From assembly GCA_017628205.1 (NCBI GenBank), contig JAGBZO010000033.1:1-64000 (forward strand): a stretch of 64,000 nt of DNA, written 5' to 3'. A model generated the notes under the pieces. The model worked only from the letters and a program-made list of their open reading frames with translations, had not been told where the DNA came from and did no database searches. The DNA is from Duodenibacillus sp. (GTDB lineage Bacteria > Pseudomonadota > Gammaproteobacteria > Burkholderiales > Burkholderiaceae_F). Below, piece by piece: positions 8,271 to 17,548 of the stretch. A program made the position numbers and the translations under genes. Position 1 is the stretch's first letter; every line of letters starts with the position of its first letter.

Positions 8271-9290
8271 ATGAAACACCCTCCGCGACAAATCACCCGT
8301 TGGTTCCGGTCCGACGACACGTTGGACAGTCAGGGCAATTTTCAGAGCTACCTTACCATCCTCAGCAACGAGATTCATTGCCCCGCCATTCGTTGTCGTT
8401 ACGTCTTTGACGTCCAACATTGCGCCCCCGCCAAGCACAAGCCCTTTCGCTATCGGTTGCGCATCAGCAATTCGATGCAGTCGATCATGACGTATCAACA
8501 CGTCAGCGCCTACACGAGTTGTCATCAACTGAGCGAATCGTCAAGCGAACACTACGTCCTATTGCAGTACGTTTTGAAAGGTCACCTGACATTGACCGTC
8601 AAGGGGCGCTCGTTTGACTTGACTCGCGGTACGTTTTGCCTTCGCGATCCCTCCGAGCAATGCGTTTACGTCACGCACCAAGACATTGAAATGGTCTCGT
8701 TGTTGGTGCCGAACGATTATTTTTTCGCGCATGCGGGGTTTCACACCAGCACGTTTTTAGGCCATGTCTTCAAACCGACCAGTACCAGCTGCCGTCTGTT
8801 TCACCGATTGATGGCCCTGACCAACGAAGAGCTCAACCACGTCGACGCTCGCGATCTCGACAACATTTGCGACGGTCTTTTATGTTTCTTGCGGCCCGTA
8901 TTGAACGAATACGCGCGTACGGTGGCCGATACGTCGCTTTCCACCCGCGACCGATTGCGAACGCGCGCCATCGACGCCATGCAAAAATGTTTGGACAAAC
9001 CCGGAACGCAGTGCCGTGACATCGCCGACAAAGTCGGCGTCAGCGTCCGTTATCTGTCCGATCTCTTTCGAGACATCGGTACGACGCCGATGCGTCATTT
9101 GATGCGTTTGCGTCTGGAACGTGCGGGAGCTTATCTGCACGAACAGCATCTGACCGATGCATCGGTAGAAGAGATCGCTTTGGCAAACGGTTTTGCGAGC
9201 AGCGCCCATTTTTGTCGTGCCTTCAAAATTCACTTTGGCACCACGCCATTGCAATGGAAGCGAAACGGCCCCGTCAAACAACCTAATTAA
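8271..9290 (+). CDS. AraC-family transcriptional regulator
   Basis: A 339-residue regulator. The N-terminal half resembles the AraC-binding-like domain of FeaR-type regulators (VLLQYVLKGHLTLTVKG, a cupin-like ligand domain). The C-terminal 110 residues hold two helix-turn-helix motifs: RDIADKVGVSVRYLSDLFRD, and then SVEEIALANGFASSAHFCRAFKIHFGTTPLQWK. A TAGAAT box at 8230-8235 may be its -10. It lies just upstream of and co-oriented with dmsAB, so control of dmsAB is plausible, but the ligand is unknown. The 8047-8270 gap holds no gene that I can see. Confidence 0.85.
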   Translation: MKHPPRQITRWFRSDDTLDSQGNFQSYLTILSNEIHCPAIRCRYVFDVQHCAPAKHKPFRYRLRISNSMQSIMTYQHVSAYTSCHQLSESSSEHYVLLQYVLKGHLTLTVKGRSFDLTRGTFCLRDPSEQCVYVTHQDIEMVSLLVPNDYFFAHAGFHTSTFLGHVFKPTSTSCRLFHRLMALTNEELNHVDARDLDNICDGLLCFLRPVLNEYARTVADTSLSTRDRLRTRAIDAMQKCLDKPGTQCRDIADKVGVSVRYLSDLFRDIGTTPMRHLMRLRLERAGAYLHEQHLTDASVEEIALANGFASSAHFCRAFKIHFGTTPLQWKRNGPVKQPN

Positions 9291-9362
9291 TAAATTTCGT
9301 TTGCCTTTTCAGTCAATTTTCAACTATTCCGACGCTCCATTTGGAATTAATATCATCGGGAG

Positions 9363-9392
9363 ACACCGACAGTCATGTCATCCGGTGTTTTT
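9363..9392 (+). terminator. Hairpin with T-run between the AraC-type gene and dmsA
   Basis: ACACCG (9363-9368) pairs with CGGTGT (9383-9388). A short inner GACA/TGTC stem is also possible, and five T follow. It could end the regulator transcript or attenuate dmsA, whose ATG is only 24 bases beyond it. Confidence 0.5.
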
Positions 9393-9415
9393 CTCTGTCC
9401 AATCAGGAGAACGTC

Positions 9416-11818
9416 ATGCATCAACTTTCTACAGCTAAGCTGAGCCGTCGCCATTTTTTGGGCGCCGGTCTTTGCATCGCAGCAGGTATGACCTTAACCC
9501 CCGTTTCTCGCGCCGTTGCCGCCGCTCTCGACGACATGGAAGTCGTGACGTGGACCAGTTGTACGGTCAACTGCGGTAGCCGTTGCCCCTTACAGGTGGT
9601 GAGCAAGAAGGGTCAAATCATTCGTATCGAACCGGAAAACACCGGTAAGGATTCGTGCGATCCGCTCAATCAAGTACCGCATATCAAGGCTTGCGCTCGC
9701 GGTCGTGCCATCCGTCAACGCATTTATTCCGCCGAACGCCTGAAGTATCCGATGAAGCGCGTCGGCAAGCGCGGCGAAGGCAAGTTCGAACGCATCAGTT
9801 GGGAAGAAGCCATCGACACGATCGCCCGCGAACTCAAGCGCACGATCGACACCCACGGCAACGAAGCCGTTTATCTGCAATACGGTTCGGGCTCGTATCA
9901 GCTTGTCTCCAGTCTCAACAGCACGAAGCGCCTGCTGAACATGCTCGGCGGCTGCTTGGGCTACTACGGCACGTACTCCTCCGCTCAGATCCGCGAAGGT
10001 ATGGCCTGGACGTGGGGCTTCGGCAGCAACGGCTCCTATGTCAGTGAAATTGCCAACGCCAAGTTGCACATCAACTTCGGCAACAACCCGTACGTCACCC
10101 GCTCCTCGGGCGGTGGCAAGGCTTGGGAAAACGAATGTGTTCGCCAGAAGGCCGGCACCAAGACGATCATCATCGATCCGATGTACACGGACTCCATGCT
10201 CGGTAAGGAAGACGAATGGGTTCCCATCCGCATCGGTACCGACGCCGCTTTGGTTGAAGCCATGGCCTATGTCATGATCAAGGAAAATCTGGTCGATCAG
10301 AAGTTCCTCGACACGTATTGCGTCGGCTACGACGAAAAGACGTTGCCCAAGGGCGCGCCCGCCAAGAGCGACTACAAGAACTACATTTTGGGCAACGGTC
10401 CGGACAAGCAGCCCAAGACCCCCGAATGGGCCGCTCGCATCACCGGCATTCCCGCCAAGACGATCATTCGTTTGGCCCGTGAAGCCGCCACGACCAAACC
10501 CCTGTTCGTCAGCCAAGGTTACGGCTCGCAACGTCAGGCTAACGGCGAACAGACCGTTCGCGCGATCTCCATGCTGCCGATTCTGACCGGTCAGTTGGGC
10601 TTGCCCGGCACGAACAACGGCGCCCGTCCCAACGACGTCGGTCTCAAGGACGTCGGCCTGCCCGCCGGCAAAAACCCGATCAAAACCAAGATTTCCTTCT
10701 TCACGTGGACCGACGCCATCAGCCGCGGCAAGGAAATGACGGCGACCCGCGACGGCGTACGCGGTCGTGACAAGCTGGCTACCGGCATCAAGTTCATGTG
10801 GGTTCAGCAAAGTAACGTCATCGGCAACCAGCACTCCGACTTGGGCCGCGCCGCCAAGGTCATGCAAAACGAAAAGGATTGCGAATTCATCCTTGTCATC
10901 GACAACCAGATGACGCCCAGTTGCAAGTTCGCCGACATTCTGTTGCCCGACACAATGCAACAGGAAACCGTCGACTTGGCCGCCGACGGCTACGCAACGG
11001 GTACCGCCAACTTCATGGTCGCCTTGCAGCAGGCCATCAAGCCGCAGTGGGAACAAAAGAGCGCCTACGAAATTTGCACGTTGATCGCCGACAAGTTCGG
11101 TATCAAGGACAAGTTCACCGAAGGTCGTTCTCAGGCCGACTGGGTACGTTGGTGCTACGAAGAAACCGCCAAGAAGCATCCGAACGCCATGCCCGACTTC
11201 CAGACCTTCTGGAAGCAAGGTATCGTGAAGGTGCCCGGTCTCGGCAAGAGCCCGATCGTCTGCAAGGCCTTCCGTGCCGATCCGGTCAAGAATCCGCTCA
11301 AGACCCCCTCGGGCAAGATCGAAATCTACTCTCAGCGCTTGGCCGATATTGCCGCTCGTTGGGAACTCGAAAAGGACGAAGTCATCTCCGCTTTGCCGCG
11401 CTTCGTGCCGACGTTTGAAATGGCCGGCTTCGACCCGCTCGCCAAGAAGTATCCGCTGCAGTGCTACGGTTATCACTTCCACGGCCGCACGCACTCGAGC
11501 TACCACAACGTGCCGTGGTTGCGCGAATTGCATCCGGATCACGTCATCATCAACCCGATCGATGCCGCACCGCGCGGTATCCAGACGGGCGACATGGTCA
11601 AGGTCTTCAACGACCGCGGTGCCGTTTTGGTCCGCGCCAAGGTCTCGGCTCGTATCATTCCGGGCGCAACGAGCATCCCGCAGGGTGCTTGGCGCGATCT
11701 GAATGCCGACGGTCTCGATCAGGGTGCTTGCATCAACACTCTGACGACGATGCGTTGGTCGCCGTTGGCCAAGGCCAACCCGCAACACACCAACCTTGTT
11801 GAAATCGCCAAGGTCTAA
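9416..11818 (+). CDS. dmsA: DmsA-like molybdopterin oxidoreductase, catalytic subunit
   Basis: An 800-residue member of the DMSO reductase family, expected to bind Mo-bis-MGD and reduce DMSO or a related S/N-oxide at the outer face of the inner membrane. The Tat signal is SRRHFLGAG (RR at 11-12). The FS0 cluster motif is C49-x3-C53-x3-C57...C93. RVGKRGEGKFERISW and the Mo-ligand region YGTYSSAQI closely follow E. coli DmsA. The ATG at 9416 is chosen because it starts the Tat peptide and has AGGAG upstream. dmsB follows after 11 bases. The real substrate cannot be told, since this family is expanded in Sutterellaceae-like bacteria. Confidence 0.9.
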   Translation: MHQLSTAKLSRRHFLGAGLCIAAGMTLTPVSRAVAAALDDMEVVTWTSCTVNCGSRCPLQVVSKKGQIIRIEPENTGKDSCDPLNQVPHIKACARGRAIRQRIYSAERLKYPMKRVGKRGEGKFERISWEEAIDTIARELKRTIDTHGNEAVYLQYGSGSYQLVSSLNSTKRLLNMLGGCLGYYGTYSSAQIREGMAWTWGFGSNGSYVSEIANAKLHINFGNNPYVTRSSGGGKAWENECVRQKAGTKTIIIDPMYTDSMLGKEDEWVPIRIGTDAALVEAMAYVMIKENLVDQKFLDTYCVGYDEKTLPKGAPAKSDYKNYILGNGPDKQPKTPEWAARITGIPAKTIIRLAREAATTKPLFVSQGYGSQRQANGEQTVRAISMLPILTGQLGLPGTNNGARPNDVGLKDVGLPAGKNPIKTKISFFTWTDAISRGKEMTATRDGVRGRDKLATGIKFMWVQQSNVIGNQHSDLGRAAKVMQNEKDCEFILVIDNQMTPSCKFADILLPDTMQQETVDLAADGYATGTANFMVALQQAIKPQWEQKSAYEICTLIADKFGIKDKFTEGRSQADWVRWCYEETAKKHPNAMPDFQTFWKQGIVKVPGLGKSPIVCKAFRADPVKNPLKTPSGKIEIYSQRLADIAARWELEKDEVISALPRFVPTFEMAGFDPLAKKYPLQCYGYHFHGRTHSSYHNVPWLRELHPDHVIINPIDAAPRGIQTGDMVKVFNDRGAVLVRAKVSARIIPGATSIPQGAWRDLNADGLDQGACINTLTTMRWSPLAKANPQHTNLVEIAKV

Positions 11819-11829
11819 GGAGGCCCGTC

Positions 11830-12441
11830 ATGACACAACTCGGATTCTTTATCGACGTATCCAAGTGCACGGGCTGCAAAGCTTGTGCCGCTGCCTGTAA
11901 GGACAAGAACGATCTGCCCGTCGGTCGCAACTTCCGTACGGTGCGCGAATATGCCGGCGGCAACTGGAAACAAGATGCCGACGGCGCCTGGACTCAGGAT
12001 GTTTTCGCCTACTACATCTCCTCGAGTTGCAACCAGTGTGCCGATCCGGCTTGCGTGAAGGTATGCCCCACCAAGGCGCACTTCAAGCGTGAAAAGGACG
12101 GTTTGGTTCTCATCGACCCCGCCAAGTGCATCGGTTGCGGCATGTGCCAGCAGGCTTGCCCGTACGGCGCTCCGCAGCTTGACACCAAGGCCGGCAAGAT
12201 GACCAAGTGCGACGCTTGCGTCGATCGTTTGGCCAAGGGCCTGCAACCCACTTGCGTGGAAGCCTGCCCGCAGCGCGCTTTGGAATTCGGCGACATCGAA
12301 GTCTTGCGCAAGAAGTACGGCAAACGCGACGACATCGCACCGTTGCCCAAGCCCACGACGCGCCCGAGCATCGTTCTGAAGCCCGCACGCGACGCCAAGC
12401 CCAGCGGTGATACCAGCGGTCAGCAGTATCTCAACGTCTGA
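11830..12441 (+). CDS. dmsB: DmsB-like four-cluster ferredoxin subunit
   Basis: A 203-residue electron-transfer subunit that wires DmsA to the quinone pool. It has four Cys groups for four [4Fe-4S] clusters: C13-x2-C16-x2-C19-x3-C23, then CNQCADPACVKVCP, CIGCGMCQQACPYGAPQ, and CDACVDRL...CVEACP. The sequence tracks DmsB throughout (FFIDVSKCTGC, VFAYYISSSCNQC, KPTTRPSIVLKP). The ribosome site AAGGAGG is strong. It has no membrane segment, and the membrane anchor DmsC expected next is absent: the following gene is convergent and unrelated. Confidence 0.93.
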   Translation: MTQLGFFIDVSKCTGCKACAAACKDKNDLPVGRNFRTVREYAGGNWKQDADGAWTQDVFAYYISSSCNQCADPACVKVCPTKAHFKREKDGLVLIDPAKCIGCGMCQQACPYGAPQLDTKAGKMTKCDACVDRLAKGLQPTCVEACPQRALEFGDIEVLRKKYGKRDDIAPLPKPTTRPSIVLKPARDAKPSGDTSGQQYLNV

Positions 12442-12460
12442 CGAGTGATCGCTCAATAAC

Positions 12461-12490
12461 AAATGCCCTCGACTTTCGTCGAGGGCATTT
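12461..12490. terminator. Shared bidirectional terminator, dmsB / ECF ATPase
   Basis: A perfect 13-bp stem AAATGCCCTCGAC (12461-12473) pairs with 12478-12490 around a TTTC loop, with A/T flanks, between two convergent genes. Confidence 0.85.
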
Positions 12491-12515
12491 GGCTTTTGTC
12501 TTGCCTAACGTGGCG

Positions 12516-13916
12516 CTAGGTCAATCGAATGCATTTGGTACAACACGCCTCGATCAACTCCAAGTCGTGCGTGATGACCAGAACCGCCTTGCCTTCGTTG
12601 GCCAAATGCCGTAACAAATTGGCGATCCGCTGCATGTTTTGTCCGTCCAAACCGCTCGTCGGTTCATCCAAAATCAAAATTGAAGGATCTTTGACAAGCG
12701 CCGCCGCAATGGCCAGTCGCTGCTTTTGCCCGCCGGAAATCGAATGCGGGTGACGGTCTTTGACACTCACCAAATCGAAAAAGGCCAACAAATCGTCCAC
12801 GCGCCCTCGAGAATCGACGACACCCGCCATCAGGCAGGACATCAGCAATTCGTCCTCGACCGTACGCATGTGAACCTGATGATCGGCGTTTTGCAAGACG
12901 ATGGACACGTGTTGGAGCAGATCCTTTTGCTCGACACGACGAGATCGAACGAAAAAGTTACCCTCCTGCGCTTTGTTGAGCCCGGTCAGAAGACGGGCCA
13001 AGGTCGTCTTGCCACGACCGTTTTCACCAATCAACGCCGTGACGCCGGCCGTCAACGCAAAATCGGCCCGCTCGTAAAGAAGCGGCCCTTTGTCATAACC
13101 GAATGTCATGCCGCGAACCGACAAAATGGCGTCGTCGGCGTGAGGATCTTCCTCGGGCAAACGATCGCGCTCGTCGACGAGAAAACACTTGCGCAACCCG
13201 TGTGCAAAACAAAACGCCTGGGTGAGGCTGGTGCCGTCCCCTTCGAACGTCAGCCGTCCGCGCTCCATCACGACGATACGATCGACGATCGATTCAAACC
13301 AGTGCAATCGGTGATCGACGATCAACACCGCGATCCCTTCTTTTTTCAATTCCCCGATGGTGTCGGCCAATCGCTTGACGGACTCGGGATCGAGATTGGC
13401 GCTCGGTTCGTCCAGGATCAAAACGCGCGTGTCGTGCCCCGACGCGCAGGCCAAGCCCACTTTCTGCTTTTGTCCTTCGCTCAAGACGTGAACGTCGCGA
13501 TCCAAGAACGCTTCAATCCCGAAGCGTCGGGCCTGAGCCTGAACGAAGCGCTCGACGTCTTCTTCATCGTCCCCCCGCCAATCGTTCACGAACCCGATCT
13601 CGTCGCGAACGCGCAAGGTGAAAAACGCCTCCTCCGGATCTTGAAACAACGTTCCGACCTCGCCGGCAATATCCGCGATCTTGCGCGTGGCGCTGTCAAT
13701 GCCGTTAACAAAAACTTGCCCGCTCAATTCGCCTTCGTAATAGTGGGGACACAAGCCGTTGATCAAACGAATGAGCGTCGATTTTCCGCAACCGCTCAGA
13801 CCGGTCACGACGACAACCTCGCCGGGATACAACGACAAGTTGACGTTGCGCACCGCATCGTCGGCGGCAAACGGATAGCGATAAGTGACCTGTTTCAATT
13901 CAACAATCGGATTCAC
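12516..13916 (-). CDS. ECF transporter, fused double ATPase (EcfA1-EcfA2)
   Basis: A 466-residue protein with two ABC ATPase domains in one chain. It energises vitamin- or micronutrient-type import with the T and S subunits encoded upstream. In domain 1, Walker A is GLSGCGKST (39-47), the signature is LSEGQKQKVG and Walker B is VLILDEPSANLD. In domain 2, Walker A is GENGRGKTT, the signature is ISGGQKQRLAIA and Walker B is ILILDEPTSGLD. The start is a GTG at 13916, just after the T-subunit stop, with GGGG upstream. Order on the minus strand is S, T, A. Confidence 0.9.
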   Translation of the reverse strand: MNPIVELKQVTYRYPFAADDAVRNVNLSLYPGEVVVVTGLSGCGKSTLIRLINGLCPHYYEGELSGQVFVNGIDSATRKIADIAGEVGTLFQDPEEAFFTLRVRDEIGFVNDWRGDDEEDVERFVQAQARRFGIEAFLDRDVHVLSEGQKQKVGLACASGHDTRVLILDEPSANLDPESVKRLADTIGELKKEGIAVLIVDHRLHWFESIVDRIVVMERGRLTFEGDGTSLTQAFCFAHGLRKCFLVDERDRLPEEDPHADDAILSVRGMTFGYDKGPLLYERADFALTAGVTALIGENGRGKTTLARLLTGLNKAQEGNFFVRSRRVEQKDLLQHVSIVLQNADHQVHMRTVEDELLMSCLMAGVVDSRGRVDDLLAFFDLVSVKDRHPHSISGGQKQRLAIAAALVKDPSILILDEPTSGLDGQNMQRIANLLRHLANEGKAVLVITHDLELIEACCTKCIRLT

Positions 13917-13920
13917 GACA

Positions 13921-14682
13921 TCACCCCATGCACAATTGACAGACGAAGGCCAACACGATGCTCGCCACCGTGGCGATCAAAACGCCCCAGTCGCGAGATT
14001 GCAACGGACGCCCCTTTTTGCTCTTGCCTTTGGTCTTGGCGCTGATGCCTTTGAGTTCGGCAGCAACGCCGAGCTGTTCCGACGTCTTTAACGAGCGGAA
14101 CAAAATCGGAGCGATCAGCAAACGCGTCATCAGAATCGGATGACGAAGGAAGTTCTTGACGCTTGCCTTGACGCCGCGAATTTTCAACGCTTCCCAAACC
14201 TGCTCCACATCGTCGGCGAAAGTGGGAATGAAGCGAATGATGACGGCCATCGGCAAAAAGAGGAAAAACGGCAGGCGCAAGCTTTCCAAGGCCGCCAACA
14301 TACGATTGATGCGACACGTCAACGCCAAAGGCAAAATGACGTTGATCAAAATACACACGCGAACGCAAGGCACGACCAACGACTCGATAGTCAACTTGGC
14401 GGCCAAAGCGGGGAACAGGACCAAAATAACGCCAACGCAGACGACGGACATGATCGTCATGGCGGCCATGGTCACATACGCGATGACAACCGTTTTCAAA
14501 CGACCGAGACTTAAGAAATAAAGGAATGAAACGGCCCACAACAAGGCGATGCCCAAAGGACTGGACAAGGCGATGGTCGATACGGAGGCAAGAAGGCACA
14601 CCGACATGAGGGTGCGCATGTCCAACGTTTCGATCCAGCTCTTGGGGCCTTCGGTGGACTTAAGAACGGATAATGCCGGCAT
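13921..14682 (-). CDS. ecfT: ECF transporter transmembrane (T) subunit
   Basis: A 253-residue membrane protein of the EcfT/CbiQ family, which links the S component to the ATPases. It has several hydrophobic helices, the coupling region ALKIRGVKASVKNFL with the A-R-G motif of T proteins, and a C-terminal membrane helix. The ATG at 14682 is chosen because AAGGAG lies seven bases upstream. This start overlaps the end of the S gene by 23 bases. A longer in-frame start at 14715 has no such site. Confidence 0.85.
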   Translation of the reverse strand: MPALSVLKSTEGPKSWIETLDMRTLMSVCLLASVSTIALSSPLGIALLWAVSFLYFLSLGRLKTVVIAYVTMAAMTIMSVVCVGVILVLFPALAAKLTIESLVVPCVRVCILINVILPLALTCRINRMLAALESLRLPFFLFLPMAVIIRFIPTFADDVEQVWEALKIRGVKASVKNFLRHPILMTRLLIAPILFRSLKTSEQLGVAAELKGISAKTKGKSKKGRPLQSRDWGVLIATVASIVLAFVCQLCMG

Positions 14683-15217
14683 GGCGCAGCTCCTTGACCG
14701 AGTAATAACCTGCAATCAATCCCAAGACGGAACCGAGATAACCCAAGGCGATGAAAGGTACGATCACCGCAAAGACTCCGGGGCTTTCGCGCACCATCAG
14801 AAAAGACGCTCCGAGCGTGACAACCTTGTACGCGATGTCAAACAGCGCCGTCAGAACGATCACGCCCCAGGAGCGCTCGTAGGCTTTGAAACAAAAACCC
14901 AGGGCTTCGGCAATGACCGCGGCGACAAGAAGCGGCGGCACCAGCATGACGTTCGTGCCGAGCATCATCAGACTCATGAGAGCACTGACAACGGCAAAGA
15001 GCATGAGCGTACCCGGTTTGCGTACCTTGTAGAGTAAGACAAGCAGTAACAGGGTGAAGACCAGATTCTTGGCAATCAACCCCAACGGATTCATGCCGCC
15101 TGAAGCCAAAGCAATGAGAATCGACGTCAGTTTGGACGTGGTGGCGAACACGCCGACCAATACCAATTCTCTTGCCTGCCAATGCTCGCCGAGTCGTTGT
15201 ATCAGACCAGTGCGCAT
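14660..15217 (-). CDS. ECF transporter substrate-specific (S) subunit, MptD/Trep_Strep-like
   Basis: A 185-residue very hydrophobic protein with about six membrane helices and the short N-terminal basic stretch of S components. The segment LVGVFATTSKLTSILIALASGG and the overall form resemble the MptD/Trep_Strep group of S proteins, but this is pattern recall rather than a search, and the substrate is not known. AAGGA precedes the ATG. It is first in the S-T-A operon. The region 15218-15400 upstream shows no riboswitch that I recognise. Confidence 0.7.
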   Translation of the reverse strand: MRTGLIQRLGEHWQARELVLVGVFATTSKLTSILIALASGGMNPLGLIAKNLVFTLLLLVLLYKVRKPGTLMLFAVVSALMSLMMLGTNVMLVPPLLVAAVIAEALGFCFKAYERSWGVIVLTALFDIAYKVVTLGASFLMVRESPGVFAVIVPFIALGYLGSVLGLIAGYYSVKELRHAGIIRS

Positions 15218-15399
15218 AGGATACGTTCCTTTCTTGAATGAGTGGCGGGCTCGTCGTACGTCGATCGCCCCGCTTTTAGCACGTTCACGCAGTCTAACAA
15301 AAAGAGCTTAAGCCAACCTCGATTAGCTTGTTTGATACGTGGAAAAGTCGCCCTCGGCAACAAACCGTAACGAAGTCGTTCGCTTGTCTGCGACAGCAT

Positions 15400-15432
15400 A
15401 AAAACGCCCTTGTCGGGCAACCGACAAGGGCG
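15400..15432 (-). terminator. Terminator of the porin gene
   Basis: A perfect 12-bp stem CGCCCTTGTCGG (15405-15416) pairs with 15421-15432 around a GCAA loop, with a T-run on the minus strand. Confidence 0.85.
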
Positions 15433-15463
15433 CTGATTTGTCATCCTAACGATGCGTCATCGA

Positions 15464-16531
15464 TCAGAAGGTGTGGTTCAAACCGACGGTAGCGGTGATG
15501 ACTTCCTGATCGGCGAGACCGCCCTCAAAGCTGGTCTTCTTGAGACCGAGAGCGGTGTACAGATAGGTGCGCTTGCTGAACGGACGAACGTGGCTGACCA
15601 TCACGCCGAGAACGTCGGCTTCTTCAGCACCGGCATCAACGTTGTTGATGTCGTACTGACCGTAGTAAACGGCCGTGTTCAAAGCACCGCAGGGAACGGT
15701 CCAGGTGGCGCCGAGGTGAGCCGTGTAACCGTCAACCTTGGCATCGACACTGCCGAAATCGTAGTCGCCGAAGGAGCGTTCATCCTTGCCGTACTGGAAG
15801 CCGGCGAAGGCCTTGACCTTGCCGAAGTTGTAGTTGGCACCGACGGAGACGGCCTTCGTATCCTGATCGCGTTCACCGTTTTCGTCATTGCCCTTGAGAA
15901 CCGTGTCGACGACGGCAACGAAGTTCAGGTTACCGACGGCGTAGGTCATACCAACGGCGGCGTAGCGATCCTGACCGCGGCTGCTGCCCGTTTCAGTATC
16001 GGTACCGTTGGAGTACTGCAAGTAACCGGCAAAACCGTTGGCTTCGGGAGTTACGTAGGTGAGCGTGTTGTTGTAACGATCACGGGGAGCCCAGTAGCCG
16101 GTGAAGGAAGCGATGTAGCCGCCGTCCAAAACGTCGGCGCCGTACTGGAAGATGTCATAGGTACCCAAACCGGAGGTCAAGGCGCCCATGCGACCGGCGG
16201 ACAACGTACCGTACGGACCGTGAACGCTGAGGATGGCTTCGCGGTTGAACAAAACGCCGTCGGAAGCGAACTTACCGTCGTCGTTGGAGAAACCGTTCTG
16301 CAAGTTGAAGGACACGGACCAACCGTTACCGAGGTCTTCGGTACCCTTCAAGCCGAAGCGGGAGCCAGCCGTCACGCCGGATTCCATAGAGAAAGAGGAA
16401 GAGGACTGACCGCCGACATCGGAATGGATGTAGGCCAAGCCCGTATCGATGATACCGTACAGCGTGACTTCAGCGGCCATGGCGGAACCGGCCGTCAAAG
16501 CGGCGGCTACTGCAACAGCAATCTTTTTCAT
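15464..16531 (-). CDS. Outer-membrane porin (Gram-negative porin_4 family)
   Basis: A 355-residue general diffusion porin. The Sec signal MKKIAVAVAAALTAGSAMA ends at AMA-AEVTLYG, and AEVTLYGIIDTGL is the standard first strand of Burkholderiales porins. Other features are SRFGLKGTEDLGNG, the loop segment SVHGPYGTLSAGRMG, alternating beta-strand patterns throughout, and the C-terminal strand VGLNHTF ending in Phe for BAM recognition. TAGGAGT precedes the ATG. It is probably strongly expressed, with its own promoter in the 16532-16816 gap and a strong terminator. Confidence 0.92.
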   Translation of the reverse strand: MKKIAVAVAAALTAGSAMAAEVTLYGIIDTGLAYIHSDVGGQSSSSFSMESGVTAGSRFGLKGTEDLGNGWSVSFNLQNGFSNDDGKFASDGVLFNREAILSVHGPYGTLSAGRMGALTSGLGTYDIFQYGADVLDGGYIASFTGYWAPRDRYNNTLTYVTPEANGFAGYLQYSNGTDTETGSSRGQDRYAAVGMTYAVGNLNFVAVVDTVLKGNDENGERDQDTKAVSVGANYNFGKVKAFAGFQYGKDERSFGDYDFGSVDAKVDGYTAHLGATWTVPCGALNTAVYYGQYDINNVDAGAEEADVLGVMVSHVRPFSKRTYLYTALGLKKTSFEGGLADQEVITATVGLNHTF

Positions 16532-16816
16532 AGTTGTAATACTCCTAAAAATTCATATGTACGCCAATTGCCTATCAAATGTAGAGGCATCCCCTACGTA
16601 CACAGCCGAACATAATGCCGAATTTATGTGAAATCGCAAGAGGTTTTGTATCTCCGTTACTGTTTTTTCAAAATTTCCTGCCTATTGTCGGTTGAACTAG
16701 TCCTTTTATCGTATATTTTCAGCCTTTTTATCCTTTCGAATTTTGAGCCTCATTGTGGATTTCCCCTTCGGGCGCACCTACAATTGACGCGTTGACCACG
16801 TTCTCACACCCCCATC

Positions 16817-17548
16817 ATGTTCAAGCTGACCGATTTGTGTTTTGAACCTTCCGGCCGCCTGGTCACCGATCACGTGACGCTCGATATTCCGGCCGGTTCC
16901 TGTTTCTGTTTCGTCGGCCCGTCCGGGTGCGGCAAAAGCAGTCTCATCCGTCTATTAAACCGCCTCAATGTCAAAACGTCAGGCGAAGTGCTTTTCGACG
17001 GCAAACCGATCGAATCCTATGACGTGCGCGTATTGCGTCGCCAAGTGGCCATGGTGTTTCAAAAAACCTGCGTTTTTGAAGGAACGGTGAGAGACAATTT
17101 GATGTTGGCGTTGGAACTGGCCGACGAAATCGACGATCTGTCGATCGAAACGCGTCTTGCCCAGTGTCTGAGCGCCGCCGGATTGCCCGAGTCGGCCTTG
17201 TCGGTCAACGCCGAACTGATGAGCGGCGGCGAACAGCAACGACTGGGGATCGCGCGTGCATTGCTGACACGTCCCAAAGTCCTGCTCCTGGATGAACCGA
17301 CCGCTTCGCTTGACGTCGAAGCCACGCAAATCGTCATGCAAACGATCAAATCCTTGCGCTCGGACCGTACGATCGTCATGGTCAACCACCACTTGGAAGA
17401 AGTGGAAGACGTCGCAACGCACGTCGCCATGGTTGACAAAGGTCGAATCGTGGAAGTCGCCGACGTCGATTCGTTCTTCAACAACCCTCGCACCGAACGC
17501 GTCAAAGCTTTCTTGGCCGCCTATCGTCGATACGGAGACAAAGCATGA
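16817..17548 (+). CDS. fetA: FetA-like ABC ATPase (YbbL family)
   Basis: A 243-residue ATPase that pairs with the next gene. Walker A is GPSGCGKSS, the Q-loop is in VAMVFQKTCVFEGTV, the signature is MSGGEQQRLGIARAL, and Walker B is VLLLDEPTASLD. In E. coli FetAB is linked to iron export and peroxide resistance, and the same role is inferred here. Its stop overlaps the fetB start (ATGA). A TACAAT box at 16779-16784 may be the -10. The rest of the 16532-16816 gap shows no gene. Confidence 0.82.
   Translation: MFKLTDLCFEPSGRLVTDHVTLDIPAGSCFCFVGPSGCGKSSLIRLLNRLNVKTSGEVLFDGKPIESYDVRVLRRQVAMVFQKTCVFEGTVRDNLMLALELADEIDDLSIETRLAQCLSAAGLPESALSVNAELMSGGEQQRLGIARALLTRPKVLLLDEPTASLDVEATQIVMQTIKSLRSDRTIVMVNHHLEEVEDVATHVAMVDKGRIVEVADVDSFFNNPRTERVKAFLAAYRRYGDKA

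Noticed and set aside
9340..9360. FNR box upstream of dmsA
   Set aside because: TTGGA...TATCA is only a loose match, with wrong spacing for TTGAT-N4-ATCAA.
9590..11788. A 732-codon open frame antisense to dmsA
   Set aside because: It is a mirror of dmsA codon bias. It has no recognisable protein features, while the plus strand carries a full DmsA with all motifs.
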